A DNA stretch of 64,000 nt from Mactromeris polynyma (taxonomy: Eukaryota > Mollusca > Bivalvia > Venerida > Mactridae): assembly GCA_032209605.1 (NCBI GenBank), contig JASFXZ010000027.1, forward strand, positions 6,095,372 to 6,159,371, written 5' to 3'. Positions 11,325-23,800 of the stretch are shown piece after piece. A program made the translations under genes and the position numbers. How positions within the stretch are numbered: the stretch's first letter is position 1; every line of letters starts with the position of its first letter. The notes below the pieces were generated by a model. That model was not told the origin of the DNA. It saw only the letters and a program-made list of their open reading frames with translations, and made no database searches.

Positions 11325-14300
11325 TATAGTGAAATAATCTCCATTAATTTTGAACAAACCATTCAAGCAGAATAAGTATTTATATACCCAGGTTATATTT
11401 GATACTTTATATGCTGACCTTTACGGCAATTTTCATTACTTATGTGTGTTTTTGATTAAAGGTTGCATTTATTGTTGTACTGTGAAGTCCATCTACTTGA
11501 TATTTGTATGAATGAAATATATTAATTCTATAAACGTGGCTTCATTCACAACGTCCACTGAGAGACATGATATGTACAGACATTATAACTCAATGTAGTT
11601 TTCAGGATATTTCTGTATTCATAATTTCAATAATAGAAAACATGAGATGCTAGATAATCCGGCCAACAAGTCATTCAATGTCATGTTCTGAATGTTGATT
11701 ATCTCAGTTCATGTAAGAATAATTAGGTATATGAAATTTACGTGGCAGATTTTGTGATATCTAATTTTCAGTCTTATATAGTTTATCTTACAAATATTTT
11801 CTTGATAATGACAGGAGTGCAAAAATGCACATTCAAACTACACTTGGTCCAGCCAACCTGTCCTGCCAAACGGGGTAATGCTAGGAAATTTTCATATGGC
11901 TGCATCAATCATCTTGTCGGGCAACAATTATGCCAAAGTTGCACTGCTGTTCAAGTTTCTTCGGGTTGGCTTACCATCCCAGACTGTTTTCAACCAGATA
12001 CAGAATTTTGTTGTCCCTGTTGTAAATACATACTGGCAGAACATGAAAGCCTCAGCGCAGGAAGAACACAGGAGCACAAGAATTGTCATAGCAGGTATAT
12101 CAAGACTTCCATTTGTTCTTTTACAAATCACATCTTATCATAATAATTTATTGTATTGAATCAGAATGTACCATTGTTCAATTAGTGCTGTTCTGTGGTT
12201 TGCTTACAGCACTATGCTGAAGTCACTTTTATCATAGAAAAAGTCGATGGTATGCATAGCCTATTTAAGTAAATAGTGGTGTTAGTTATAACAAAGTGTA
12301 TTTTCATCTGCACTACTCCCTTCTTATAAATACAAGTCCCATGTTTGATTGTTTATTTTGTACTGTTGTAGGAGATGGAAGAATGGACAGTCCTGGACAC
12401 ACTGCCAATTTCTGTACATATACCATGATGAACCAGGATGGTAAAAAAATTCTAGCCATGGAAGTTATAGACAAGAGAGAGGTCCAGCTGAAGTCTGGCC
12501 GCATGGAGGCAAAAGGTTTTGAAAGAGCCATGGCTGACATACTTGGAGCTGGAGTAAATGTAGAAGTGGTTACTGATACACACACGCATATTTCCTCGAT
12601 AATGAGTAAGTTGTATTACAAATACCTTCACACTTTTGTTGAATTATTTACTCATCCTTCAGACGTTAAATTGTAAGCCACTGACATTCTAGGAATTGTT
12701 TAATATTTATTGCAATCTACAAATGTTCAACTTAAAAGTCCATATCAGTGTCCTGTGGACATAATTAGTTTATTTGTTAATGTGCAAGTCTTTAACAAAA
12801 GTATTTATTGATTTTATTTCATATTTTCCTAAATGTAATGTAGTGTTATATGTGTAAATAATGCTCACTCTTTTTTTTTATCCTACATCACTGGTTGTCG
12901 TTTTCTGTTCTTATTTTATGTCCGGAAAATTTCGATCCTTTCCATCCACATGAATAACATTTGTGGTCGCACATGAGAACTTTACATTTTCATTTTGTTT
13001 TCTCAAATTCTGCACCAAAAATATTAACAAGTTTCGCACATGTCTTTAAAAGTCCTTGAATTTGAAGCCTACTGATTTGAATAGAAAAAGGACCAACAAT
13101 GATTAAAACAATTAGCTGTTTTCGACAGGGCCTATCACTGAGTAGGCCATAGTATGGTAATACAGTATGGTACGGTAGTTGACAGGTGTTATGCCCTCTT
13201 ATAGCAGTTCTCAAGCTGTGTAATTCTATCCGTGCTGCAGTGATGGTCGTCTGGGGGGGGGGGATAAAAATACACTGTATCCCTTCTTCTCTATACCGAA
13301 AAAATCTACATTTTTAGTTCTTGAAAATGGGGAAATTATCAGTGTGACACAAAGTTGGAACTTCAGATTATTACCAGGAGTCTTTTTGGCACAAGTTTTT
13401 GTTAAGCCCGCTGCTGTGGGCTTGACATACTGGACCATTACTTTGAGAATAAATAAAATAGATGTGCAATTTACAGCATTATATATCCCTATTCTCTTCA
13501 TCTTTTGACAATTAGCTGGCTTGACGTTGCCCTTTGACATCTTGTTTACAGTAAACTAGTATGTGTAGCAAAATATAAAAGATTTACTTTTTTCTATCAT
13601 TCAGGTTTCCAGTGTATCGATGCATATCATATTTGGCTGCTATTGATTACATGTATCACATTGACAGACCTCTTAGAAAAACAAGAACGGAGAGACATAG
13701 TAAGTATGCATAGTGTTGTACACAAGAAAGTTTTATGCACTAAAAAAACTAAAAGTATTGGTTCATTTACGTACTTGAAATTACAAGAAAACTTTAATAT
13801 ACTTAATACTTAGGGGTTCTACAAAAATCTTAGGGTTTTGATTGTCCAAAAAATTTAATTAATAAAAAAAATGGGGAGCAGAGCCATTTCCCCTGAACGT
13901 TTATGGTGGAAACTTCCAAAAATATTCTTTCCAGAAATGTATACATTATAATCATAGTGATATTCTTAACCTGTTGGGAATTAACAACTTTGCTCACGAC
14001 CCTCTAGTTGCAGTTGTTGTCAGTTTTGCCAGTGATCATTCTTATCCCTGAATAATATTAATGTGGGTTTTACTATTTGAATTTCATTCTTGTAGTTGTG
14101 TATAATTCTTTTTCACTATATGTCTTTACAGGTAGTCATTGGTGTTAATGTCGTCAAAAGTTACTTTTACAATTATCTTTGTAGCTACAGTAGGACATAT
14201 TCAAAAGCAGCGAATCACTGGACCTTCAAGTTTGTGAAAGTTCCAAAAACATATGAATACATTCCTGAAATAATGCTACAAATTGTCAATACGTACACGG

Positions 14301-16130
14301 CACACCACAAAGAACAGCCTATAAGCAGAAATGTGATTCAGGATCCAGACGATCCAAGGAGGATGTTGAGCACCATTGCTCCATCATCACCACCTCCCAC
14401 AGAAGCCATTGTAAGGAAATTCCAGTCTCGACTGGAAAAATGGCCAAGACCCTCACCTAGTACAGAATAATTGTGACTTCTTATTATTTCTATTTGTGTT
14501 TGAAATGGATGTTAAATTTCCCTTTCCCCTGTGCAATTATATCACTTATGTTATTTTCTCCCAAGTTTCGGCCTATTGTTGCCAGCTGTCTTGACTTGTC
14601 CTGTGATGTATTCCATCCATAAAGTCCCCTGATGTTTGTCCTCTTTGATTCTCCTAGTTATCCAGTACGGCTGTTCCCTTATGTATGAACCATTGAGCGT
14701 CCTGAAATGCCTTGTGTTTCATGGATTGTTGTTTCCTAGAGGTCTGTGTGGAAAAGCACTGTCTTATATATGTGGCGTTCACTCTCTTTTGTTATTGAAA
14801 CAGAAACAATATTTTACAACCATTTTGTATAGTATTTTCAGTTGGTGTAAGACAGATTGTATGTTGTTTCTGTTGTGTTTAAAGTAACAAAGTCATAACT
14901 GTCGACTGTGTGTGTGCTACCTGAATTTTGTTTGCAAATAATTTATATAACATGTGTCCTATTTTGTACAATTACATAACCATAGCCTTGAAACATTGTA
15001 TAATTGTTCTTCCTCATCACGAGAGAGTAGGCATAGACACAATGCATTTTTGAATCTAGAATATTGAGTTTTTATGTGAAGGATTTATGATTATTCGGTT
15101 TTACTTATTTCATTATCATAATACATTTTCGTTTTACGACTGTTTCATGGTATACATACAGTTCATTTTTGCACTCGGCTCAAAAGTGCATGTTCTCAGG
15201 TTGAGCTTTTGTGATCACTCACTGTGCTTCTTGGTGTTGACTTCCATACATATTGTTATATTTGGTTAGTCGAAAAGGGGTCAGATGGTCACATGAAGGA
15301 ACAACTTCAAACTCTTATGAGAATGAGATAACTGGTCTGATCTTCCTGTAATTTGATTGCAACGTTCCTTTATACAAAACATGGCTACTATGGGTTTCTG
15401 TCACTTGCTTTTGACGTATGTACTATAAAGTATATTTTGAGATAATTTTTCACAAATATTCATTACACACGATTTTGGCCAGATTATTGCAATACTCAAA
15501 AATGGTCGCTAGGGAGGGCATGGACTCATTCCCTTTATGTATACAGTGGGTATTTTAAAAAAACTGCATTTCCGAAACCACCCATTCGATTTTGAAATAA
15601 CGACAGGAAAGATTATTGAGGACCCTCGACCGAGATTGTTCAGAGATTTCAAAGTGGGTGTGTTGAAGAAAAGTATGTAGGGGAACTTGAGTATTATCCT
15701 GTGTATGTAGCGAAATTATTCTTACTCATCAAAAACAACGGCGAAAGGGACATAGTCACTTTCAACATATGTATAATTATAATGTTTGAGCTTGCAGACT
15801 ATTAGGGAGCGTATCAAGGCCCTAGTCTTTAGAGATGTAATTTCGTTATAGTACTTGCAGTTTGTGTCATTTGTTTAGTACATTTGCTTTACAATAATTC
15901 CTGCTTCTTTACAGTAAGACCTCGTTTTTTCGACAACCTTCTATCCGAATTGTCCGAAATAAATATCAGGTTCCGATGTATATAGTTACGCACATCAAAA
16001 TTGAAATAGGCTATTCGAAAATCATATTATTCTATGTGAAATGTTGGATCTGATGCATTTGAATGAAAGAGGACAGACTGTATCCAACACTGTAAGAAAT
16101 ATGTAAACTTGGATTTCAGTTATTTTTCAC

Positions 16131-16134
16131 TTAA
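16131..16134. other. intact TTAA corresponding to the nested insertion site
   Basis: Here the inner element reads CACTTAATCTC without interruption. In the outer copy the same TTAA is split by the inner element, so this is an internal empty-site control. Confidence 0.9.
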
Positions 16135-16702
16135 TCTCTTTCTGTATTAGTATGTACATGGTCAACCAATATCAAGTTGAAATATTTGTTTGGTTGTGAA
16201 AAGTGAATTACACATCTGTCATGTTGACCTGTTCACAAAGAAAACTTCTCTGTACCATAAACCTAATGTAGTTTACCATATAAGATGTGATTGTTGTTAG
16301 CCTATGACTGTTAAATATTGACAGATTTCTTGTTTTTAAGATTTATGGAATAAAAGTGTATTGCTCCATAAAGGCAAAAATGTTTTGTTATGGCTCGGTG
16401 GGTATTTCCTGACATTTGATCTCTTCTTTTTTGCAAATGAGTATTCTCACATCTGGTATGAATAGCAGGGTTTTATTACATACATTTGTATCATATGACA
16501 TAAAACGAGAGCATAATGTGTAATGTCTCATACATAAAATTTGTTTGAACACTAATGGGTTAATTTTCTTCTGCTTGGCTAACCACTTTATGCTAACTAT
16601 AGAGCCAATGCCGATTTGTATAAGTTACAAGAAAACTGTAAAAAAACAAAAGCTAAGGCATGTACATACAATTGGACATTTATTTTGTGTGTAAAATCTA
16701 CA

Positions 16703-18893
16703 CTATGATATAGATCTTACAGGCTGAACACTTGAGCACAGGTTTGGTCTCATTCCACAACACACATTCTCTCTGTCAGTGGGCATTTCTCTGCACCTTT
16801 GGCAGATGCACCAAGACGACCAGTCTTGGCTACCTGATGGTTCAGGTTCTGGTGCAGGCTGCCGGGATAAGGTCGCAGAAATGTCCAGCAGCACAGATAA
16901 CATCTTCTGTGCTACCTTTCTTAATAACTCTTTCGCTTCAAGTTCATCTAGTTTATCAACTAGTTCCTGAAAATAAACAAAATCTCCAATAAAGTCGAGC
17001 AGGAATGCCAAATAATGCAACTTCTTCCCAATATTCATTCACTGCTGACAAGATAAAAGTGGACGGACAGACAGATGGACAGACAGACACGGAAGACAAA
17101 AACAGTGGGAGAGAGGGAGCCATAATAACTCAAAATTGGAAAAAAAATGAGACTTTCAAAAAATAAATAGTTGACAGGGCCTAATACACAACCATTTTCA
17201 GTAATGCATCCAACACCTTTGAAGAATATCATCTTATATTTAAAACTGATTTGTTTTACATAGATTGTGAAACAAATTTTACAACTTATACTTATCTCAC
17301 TTAATGACTGCTTCCTGGCTACCAACCAGTACCAAATTTAGGGCTTGTGAAGTTTGTAATGAAACCCAGCTCATTGCGCAGCTCGAACTCGTGACCTTTG
17401 GATCAGGAGTCGGGTGCTCTACTCTTCGACCACTGTGCCTCCCTTATCATGATACATTAATTATTATAGCAGTCACACTCATATGCTTGTTCAAATAGTA
17501 ACACTTACATTAGCACGTTGCTTCTTATTTTCTGCCAACTCTCGGAGTCGTTCAGCATCCCCAACACCTAGTATTTTGCCCCTCTGCTTCCTCTTTCCCC
17601 TCACGCTACCTCCTCTACCCCTTCCTCTCGTCGTCACACATCCCCCTCTTACACCTCTCCGGCCTCTCACTGGCAAATCAAAACTGTATTCAAGTGTATT
17701 GTCCTGTAAATTAAATAATTTATTAATTAAATGCACTGACTGAAGTATTTCAAAGTCAAAAAGATATTAGTGACCAATTGTCTGTAATATCTCAACTGAC
17801 AACATAATCCATTCACACAGTAGCTGTACCAACCTATTGGCCATTTAAAAAAACCACTCGAGTGTCAATTATATCAGACCTTCATTTAGTGGTGTGGGTT
17901 AGATGGTACAGAGCGCCATACTAGTGTTCAGGGGTTTGCGAGTTCGAGCCCTACATGCGCATTTTCCTTGATTTACTTCAATGGTGGCAGTGATGTTTGA
18001 TGGCTAAAGGTGGTTGAGCCTCAAATGCTGGAAGTCTGAGGAGTATAATGGTGTGGGGTAAGCTGGTTGGCTGGTTAGCTGAGTCGGTAGAGCGCCATAT
18101 ACTAGTGTTTAGGGGGTCCCGAGTTAAAGGCCTACATCGGATCAGGCACTCTTTCTACTTTTGATTCCTTCATTTGTATGTCTAATGTTTAATTTTCAAC
18201 ATACTAATTATTGGTTATAAACAGAGATGGGTTTTAACTATGCAAGTACATGTTATTTGCACCCCTTGAAAACTAATAATGCATGAACATGGCCTTTCTC
18301 GATTGCCACAGCGAATTTTGAATGCGATAACAACAAGAGCATGCCCTGCATATTATCCACATTTTTCCATATCTGGTAGATCGTACCAAGTTTCATACAT
18401 GTCCCTTTCAAAGTTAAGCAATTTATTTTTTAACAGAATCTACTGATCAAATATTGCCAAAACCTTGCAGATCTATATAGATCTATGCTGGTCAATCATG
18501 GCAGTTTATCAACATTTTGTTAAATACAGACCCGTAAACGGACGGACAGGAGTAACCAAAGTTATAATTCGTTGAAAACATTGTACGTCAATAATGAGCT
18601 AGTTTTACAAAAAGTAAAACCGGGCAGTCAAACATCTGATCGGCAGTACACGGATCGAAGTCCGCTACGTCATATGCTACGTCATATTGTTACGAACAGA
18701 AATCGTTTTGAGATGACCCCCATTTAGCGCAATTGTCTTGTCAATAGACGATCGAACAATTATAATCTTCGATAGGTAATAAGTTTCACGACACATATTA
18801 TAAACAAAATCTAAGTTTTCGTATTTTCTTTAGTATACAAAAAAAACACATACTTACCGAAGACGTAGTAGAGCTAGACTCTTGCGATTCCAT
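16703..18893 (-). CDS. small RGRG-rich protein with P2X7-type Cys domain (inner copy)
   Basis: This mirrors the gene at 3095-5285. The start ATG is at 18893-18891; the RGRG-rich exon lies within 17491-17736 and the cysteine exon within 16703-17038. The two copies encode essentially the same protein, with a difference such as DN for DS in exon 3. The three-exon structure and phase-0 joins are kept, so both copies look translatable. It converges with the transposase gene of the same element, whose last exon ends at 14470. Function is unknown; the cysteine domain suggests zinc binding and the basic stretch suggests nucleic-acid contact. Confidence 0.65.
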
Positions 18894-19140
18894 GACTGCT
18901 TGTTTACAAATTATCACGCTGTGCGCGCATGCTCAGAGCAGTCTTTAAAAATAGATCGAGGATTCCGCAACTGGCGTTACTTTCGGTTTGCTGACCCCAG
19001 GTAAAACTCGTATTTTATCAATAACCAGTTGAAATCTTTCGGATTTTTGGCTGATGTTTGTAAGTTTATGTTGATTGTATGTGAATTTGCCGGTTTTCAG
19101 CGAATAAGTGGATTTGACGTTAAAATCACACTCACTACCT

Positions 19141-19144
19141 TTAA
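19141..19144. other. TTAA target duplication, inner Kolobok right
   Basis: TTAA follows the inner right end (CACTCACTACCT, ending 19140) and starts the resumed outer copy (TTAAGTGAAAAATAACTG). Confidence 0.92.
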
Positions 19145-20805
19145 GTGAAAAATAACTGAAATCCAAGTTTACATATTTCTTACAGTGTTGGATACAGTCT
19201 GTCCTCTTTCATTCAAATGCATCAGATCCAACATTTCACATAGAATAATATGATTTTCGAATAGCCTATTTCAATTTTGATGTGCGTAACTATATACATC
19301 GGAACCTGATATTTATTTCGGACAATTCGGATAGAAGGTTGTCGAAAAAACGAGGTCTTACTGTAAAGAAGCAGGAATTATTGTAAAGCAAATGTACTAA
19401 ACAAATGACACAAACTGCAAGTACTATAAAGAAATTACATCTCTAAAGACTAGGGCCTTGATACGCTCCCTAATAGTCTGCAAGCTCAAACATTATAATT
19501 ATACATATGTTGAAAGTGACTATGTCCCTTTCGCCGTTGTTTTTGATGAGTAAGAATAATTTCGCTACATACACAGGATAATACTCAAGTTCCCCTACAT
19601 ACTTTTCTTCAACACACCCACTTTGAAATCTCTGAACAATCTCGGTCGAGGGTCCTCAATAATCTTTCCTGTCGTTATTTCAAAATCGAATGGGTGGTTT
19701 CGGAAATGCAGTTTTTTTAAAATACCCACTGTATACATAAAGGGAATGAGTCCATGCCCTCCCTAGCGACCATTTTTGAGTATTGCAATAATCTGGCCAA
19801 AATCGTGTGTAATGAATATTTGTGAAAAATTATCTCAAAATATACTTTATAGTACATACGTCAAAAGCAAGTGACAGAAACCCATAGTAGCCATGTTTTG
19901 TATAAAGGAACGTTGCAATCAAATTACAGGAAGATCAGACCAGTTATCTCATTCTCATAAGAGTTTGAAGTTGTTCCTTCATGTGACCATCTGACCCCTT
20001 TTCGACTAACCAAATATAACAATATGTATGGAAGTCAACACCAAGAAGCACAGTGAGTGATCACAAAAGCTCAACCTGAGAACATGCACTTTTGAGCCGA
20101 GTGCAAAAATGAACTATATGTATACCATGAAACAGTCGTAAAACGAAAATGTATTATGATAATGAAATAAGTAAAACCGAATAATCATAAATCCTTCACA
20201 TAAAAACTCAATATTCTAGATTCAAAAATGCATTGTGTCTATGCCTACTCTCTCGTGATGAGGAAGAACAATTATACAATGTTTCAAGGCTATGGTTATG
20301 TAATTGTACAAAAATAGGACACATGTTATATAAATTATTTGCAAACAAAATTCAGGTAGCACACACACAGTCGACAGTTATGACTTTGTTACTTTAAACA
20401 CAACAGAAACAACATACAATCTGTCTTACACCAACTGAAAATACTATACAAAATGGTTGTAAAATATTGTTTCTGTTTCAATAACAAAAGAGAGTGAACG
20501 CCACATATATAAGACAGTGCTTTTCCACACAGACCTCTAGGAAACAACAATCCATGAAACACAAGGCATTTCAGGACGCTCAATGGTTCATACATAAGGG
20601 AACAGCCGTACTGGATAACTAGGAGAATCAAAGAGGACAAACATCAGGGGACTTTATGGATGGAATACATCACAGGACAAGTCAAGACAGCTGGCAACAA
20701 TAGGCCGAAACTTGGGAGAAAATAACATAAGTGATATAATTGCACAGGGGAAAGGGAAATTTAACATCCATTTCAAACACAAATAGAAATAATAAGAAGT
20801 CACAA

Positions 20806-23800
20806 TTATTCTGTACTAGTTGAGGGTCTTGGCCATTTTTCCAGTCGAGACTGGAATTTCCTTACAATGGCTTCTGTGGGAGGTGGTGATGATGGAGCAA
20901 TGGTGCTCAACATCCTCCTTGGATCGTCTGGATCCTGAATCACATTTCTGCTTATAGGCTGTTCTTTGTGGTGTGCCGTGTACGTATTGACAATTTGTAG
21001 CATTATTTCAGGAATGTATTCATATGTTTTTGGAACTTTCACAAACTTGAAGGTCCAGTGATTCGCTGCTTTTGAATATGTCCTACTGTAGCTACAAAGA
21101 TAATTGTAAAAGTAACTTTTGACGACATTAACACCAATGACTACCTGTAAAGACATATAGTGAAAAAGAATTATACACAACTACAAGAATGAAATTCAAA
21201 TAGTAAAACCCACATTAATATTATTCAGGGATAAGAATGATCACTGGCAAAACTGACAACAACTGCAACTAGAGGGTCGTGAGCAAAGTTGTTAATTCCC
21301 AACAGGTTAAGAATATCACTATGATTATAATGTATACATTTCTGGAAATAATATTTTTGGAAGTTTCCACCATAAACGTTCAGGGGAAATGGCTCTGCTC
21401 CCCATTTTTTTTATTAATTAAATTTTTTGGACAATCAAAACCCTAAGATTTTTGTAGAACCCCTAAGTATTAAGTATATTAAAGTTTTCTTGTAATTTCA
21501 AGTACGTAAATGAACCAATACTTTTAGTTTTTTTAGTGCATAAAACTTTCTTGTGTACAACACTATGCATACTTACTATGTCTCTCCGTTCTTGTTTTTC
21601 TAAGAGGTCTGTCAATGTGATACATGTAATCAATAGCAGCCAAATATGATATGCATCGATACACTGGAAACCTGAATGATAGAAAAAAGTAAATCTTTTA
21701 TATTTTGCTACACATACTAGTTTACTGTAAACAAGATGTCAAAGGGCAACGTCAAGCCAGCTAATTGTCAAAAGATGAAGAGAATAGGGATATATAATGC
21801 TGTAAATTGCACATCTATTTTATTTATTCTCAAAGTAATGGTCCAGTATGTCAAGCCCACAGCAGCGGGCTTAACAAAAACTTGTGCCAAAAAGACTCCT
21901 GGTAATAATCTGAAGTTCCAACTTTGTGTCACACTGATAATTTCCCCATTTTCAAGAACTAAAAATGTAGATTTTTTCGGATAGAGAAGAAGGGATACAG
22001 TGTATTTTTATCCCCCCCCCCCCAGACGACCATCACTGCAGCACGGATAGAATTACACAGCTTGAGAACTGCTATAAGAGGGCATAACACCTGTCAACTA
22101 CCGTACCATACTGTATTACCATACTATGGCCTACTCAGTGATAGGCCCTGTCGAAAACAGCTAATTGTTTTAATCATTGTTGGTCCTTTTTCTATTCAAA
22201 TCAGTAGGCTTCAAATTCAAGGACTTTTAAAGACATGTGCGAAACTTGTTAATATTTTTGGTGCAGAATTTGAGAAAACAAAATGAAAATGTAAAGTTCT
22301 CATGTGCGACCACAAATGTTATTCATGTGGATGGAAAGGATCGAAATTTTCCGGACATAAAATAAGAACAGAAAACGACAACCAGTGATGTAGGATAAAA
22401 AAAAAGAGTGAGCATTATTTACACATATAACACTACATTACATTTAGGAAAATATGAAATAAAATCAATAAATACTTTTGTTAAAGACTTGCACATTAAC
22501 ACATAAACTAATTATGTCCACAGGACACTGATATGGACTTTTAAGTTGAACATTTGTAGATTGCAATAAATATCAAACAATTCCTAGAATGTCAGTGGCT
22601 TACAATTTAACGTCTGAAGGATGAGTAAATAATTCAACAAAAGTGTGAAGGTATTTGTAATACAACTTACTCATTATCGAGGAAATATGCGTGTGTGCAT
22701 CAGTAACCACTTCTACATTTACTCCAGCTCCAAGTATGTCAGCCATGGCTCTTTCAAAACCTTTTGCCTCCATGCGGCCAGACTTCAGCTGGACCTCTCT
22801 CTTGTCTATAACTTCCATGGCTAGAATTTTTTTACCATCCTGGTTCATCATGGTATATGTACAGAAATTGGCAGTGTGTCCAGGACTGTCCATTCTTCCA
22901 TCTCCTACAACAGTACAAAATAAACAATCAAACATGGGACTTGTATTTATAAGAAGGGAGTAGTGCAGATGAAAATACACTTTGTTATAACTAACACCAC
23001 TATTTACTTAAATATAGGCTATGCATACCATCGACTTTTTCTATGATAAAAGTGACTTCAGCATAGTGCTGTAAGCAAACCACAGAACAGCACTAATTGA
23101 ACAATGGTACATTCTGATTCAATACAATAAATGATTATGATAAGATGTGATTTGTAAAAGAACAAATGGAAGTCTTGATATACCTGCTATGACAATTCTT
23201 GTGCTCCTGTGTTCTTCCTGCGCTGAGGCTTTCATGTTCTGCCAGTATGTATTTACAACAGGGACAACAAAATTCTGTATCTGGTTGAAAACAGTCTGAG
23301 ATGGTAAGCCAACCCGAAGAAACTTGAACAGCAGTGCAACTTTGGCATAATTGTTGCCCGACAAGATGATTGATGCAGCCATATGAAAATTTCCTAGCAT
23401 TACCCCGTTTGGCAGGACAGGTTGGCTGGACCAAGTGTAGTTTGAATGTGCATTTTTGCACTCCTGTCATTATCAAGAAAATATTTGTAAGATAAACTAT
23501 ATAAGACTGAAAATTAGATATCACAAAATCTGCCACGTAAATTTCATATACCTAATTATTCTTACATGAACTGAGATAATCAACATTCAGAACATGACAT
23601 TGAATGACTTGTTGGCCGGATTATCTAGCATCTCATGTTTTCTATTATTGAAATTATGAATACAGAAATATCCTGAAAACTACATTGAGTTATAATGTCT
23701 GTACATATCATGTCTCTCAGTGGACGTTGTGAATGAAGCCACGTTTATAGAATTAATATATTTCATTCATACAAATATCAAGTAGATGGACTTCACAGTA

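Larger units (their letters stand above)
6136..14470 (+). pseudogene. Kolobok-type transposase gene, inner copy (frameshifted)
   Basis: Predicted exons: 6136-6309, 6688-6771, 8261-8329, 8555-8635, 9221-9310, 10687-10996, 11815-12094, 12372-12605, 13605-13699 and 14132-14470 (TAA). The first eight join in phase. Landmarks are a basic N-terminus (STKKKQKAAQAKQRR), an acidic linker, a zinc-ribbon-like pair of Cys motifs across exons 6-7 (CTKCKEKTE and ECKNAHSNYTW), and the hallmark GDGRMDSPGHTANFCTYTMM at the start of exon 8. A second acidic motif, VVTDTHTHISS, follows. Exons 9-10 hold C-terminal conserved stretches such as YLAAIDYMYHIDRP and TYSKAANHWTFKFVKVP. The segment that in related transposases joins VVTD to the C-terminal part, with the last catalytic acid, is not found in the 12606-13604 intron. 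Compared with the outer copy, exon 1 has lost 5 bases near 6270, shifting the frame. It is probably inactive. Confidence 0.78.
5858..19140 (+). mobile_element. inner Kolobok-type transposon (13.28 kb), inserted in a sister copy
   Basis: It is bounded by AGGTAGTGAGTGT (5858-5870) and the complement ending at 19140, each flanked by TTAA. It contains the transposase gene on the plus strand (6136-14470) and the P2X7-type gene on the minus strand (16703-18893), which converge. The flanking sequences 2848-5853 and 19145-29473 together form a second copy in opposite orientation, so this copy jumped into a relative. The target TTAA lay between the two convergent genes. By eye the two copies differ only sparsely, so the event is recent. 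The family is called from the transposase motifs and the TTAA site. Confidence 0.9.

Noticed and set aside
12990..13540. Minus-strand frames in the transposase intron
   Set aside because: No conserved motif and no splice support; they are mirrored in the other copy simply because the DNA is duplicated.
15910..16060. ACAGTAAGACCTCG as the end of another mariner-type MITE
   Set aside because: The left end looks right but no matching inverted right end was found within a few hundred bases.
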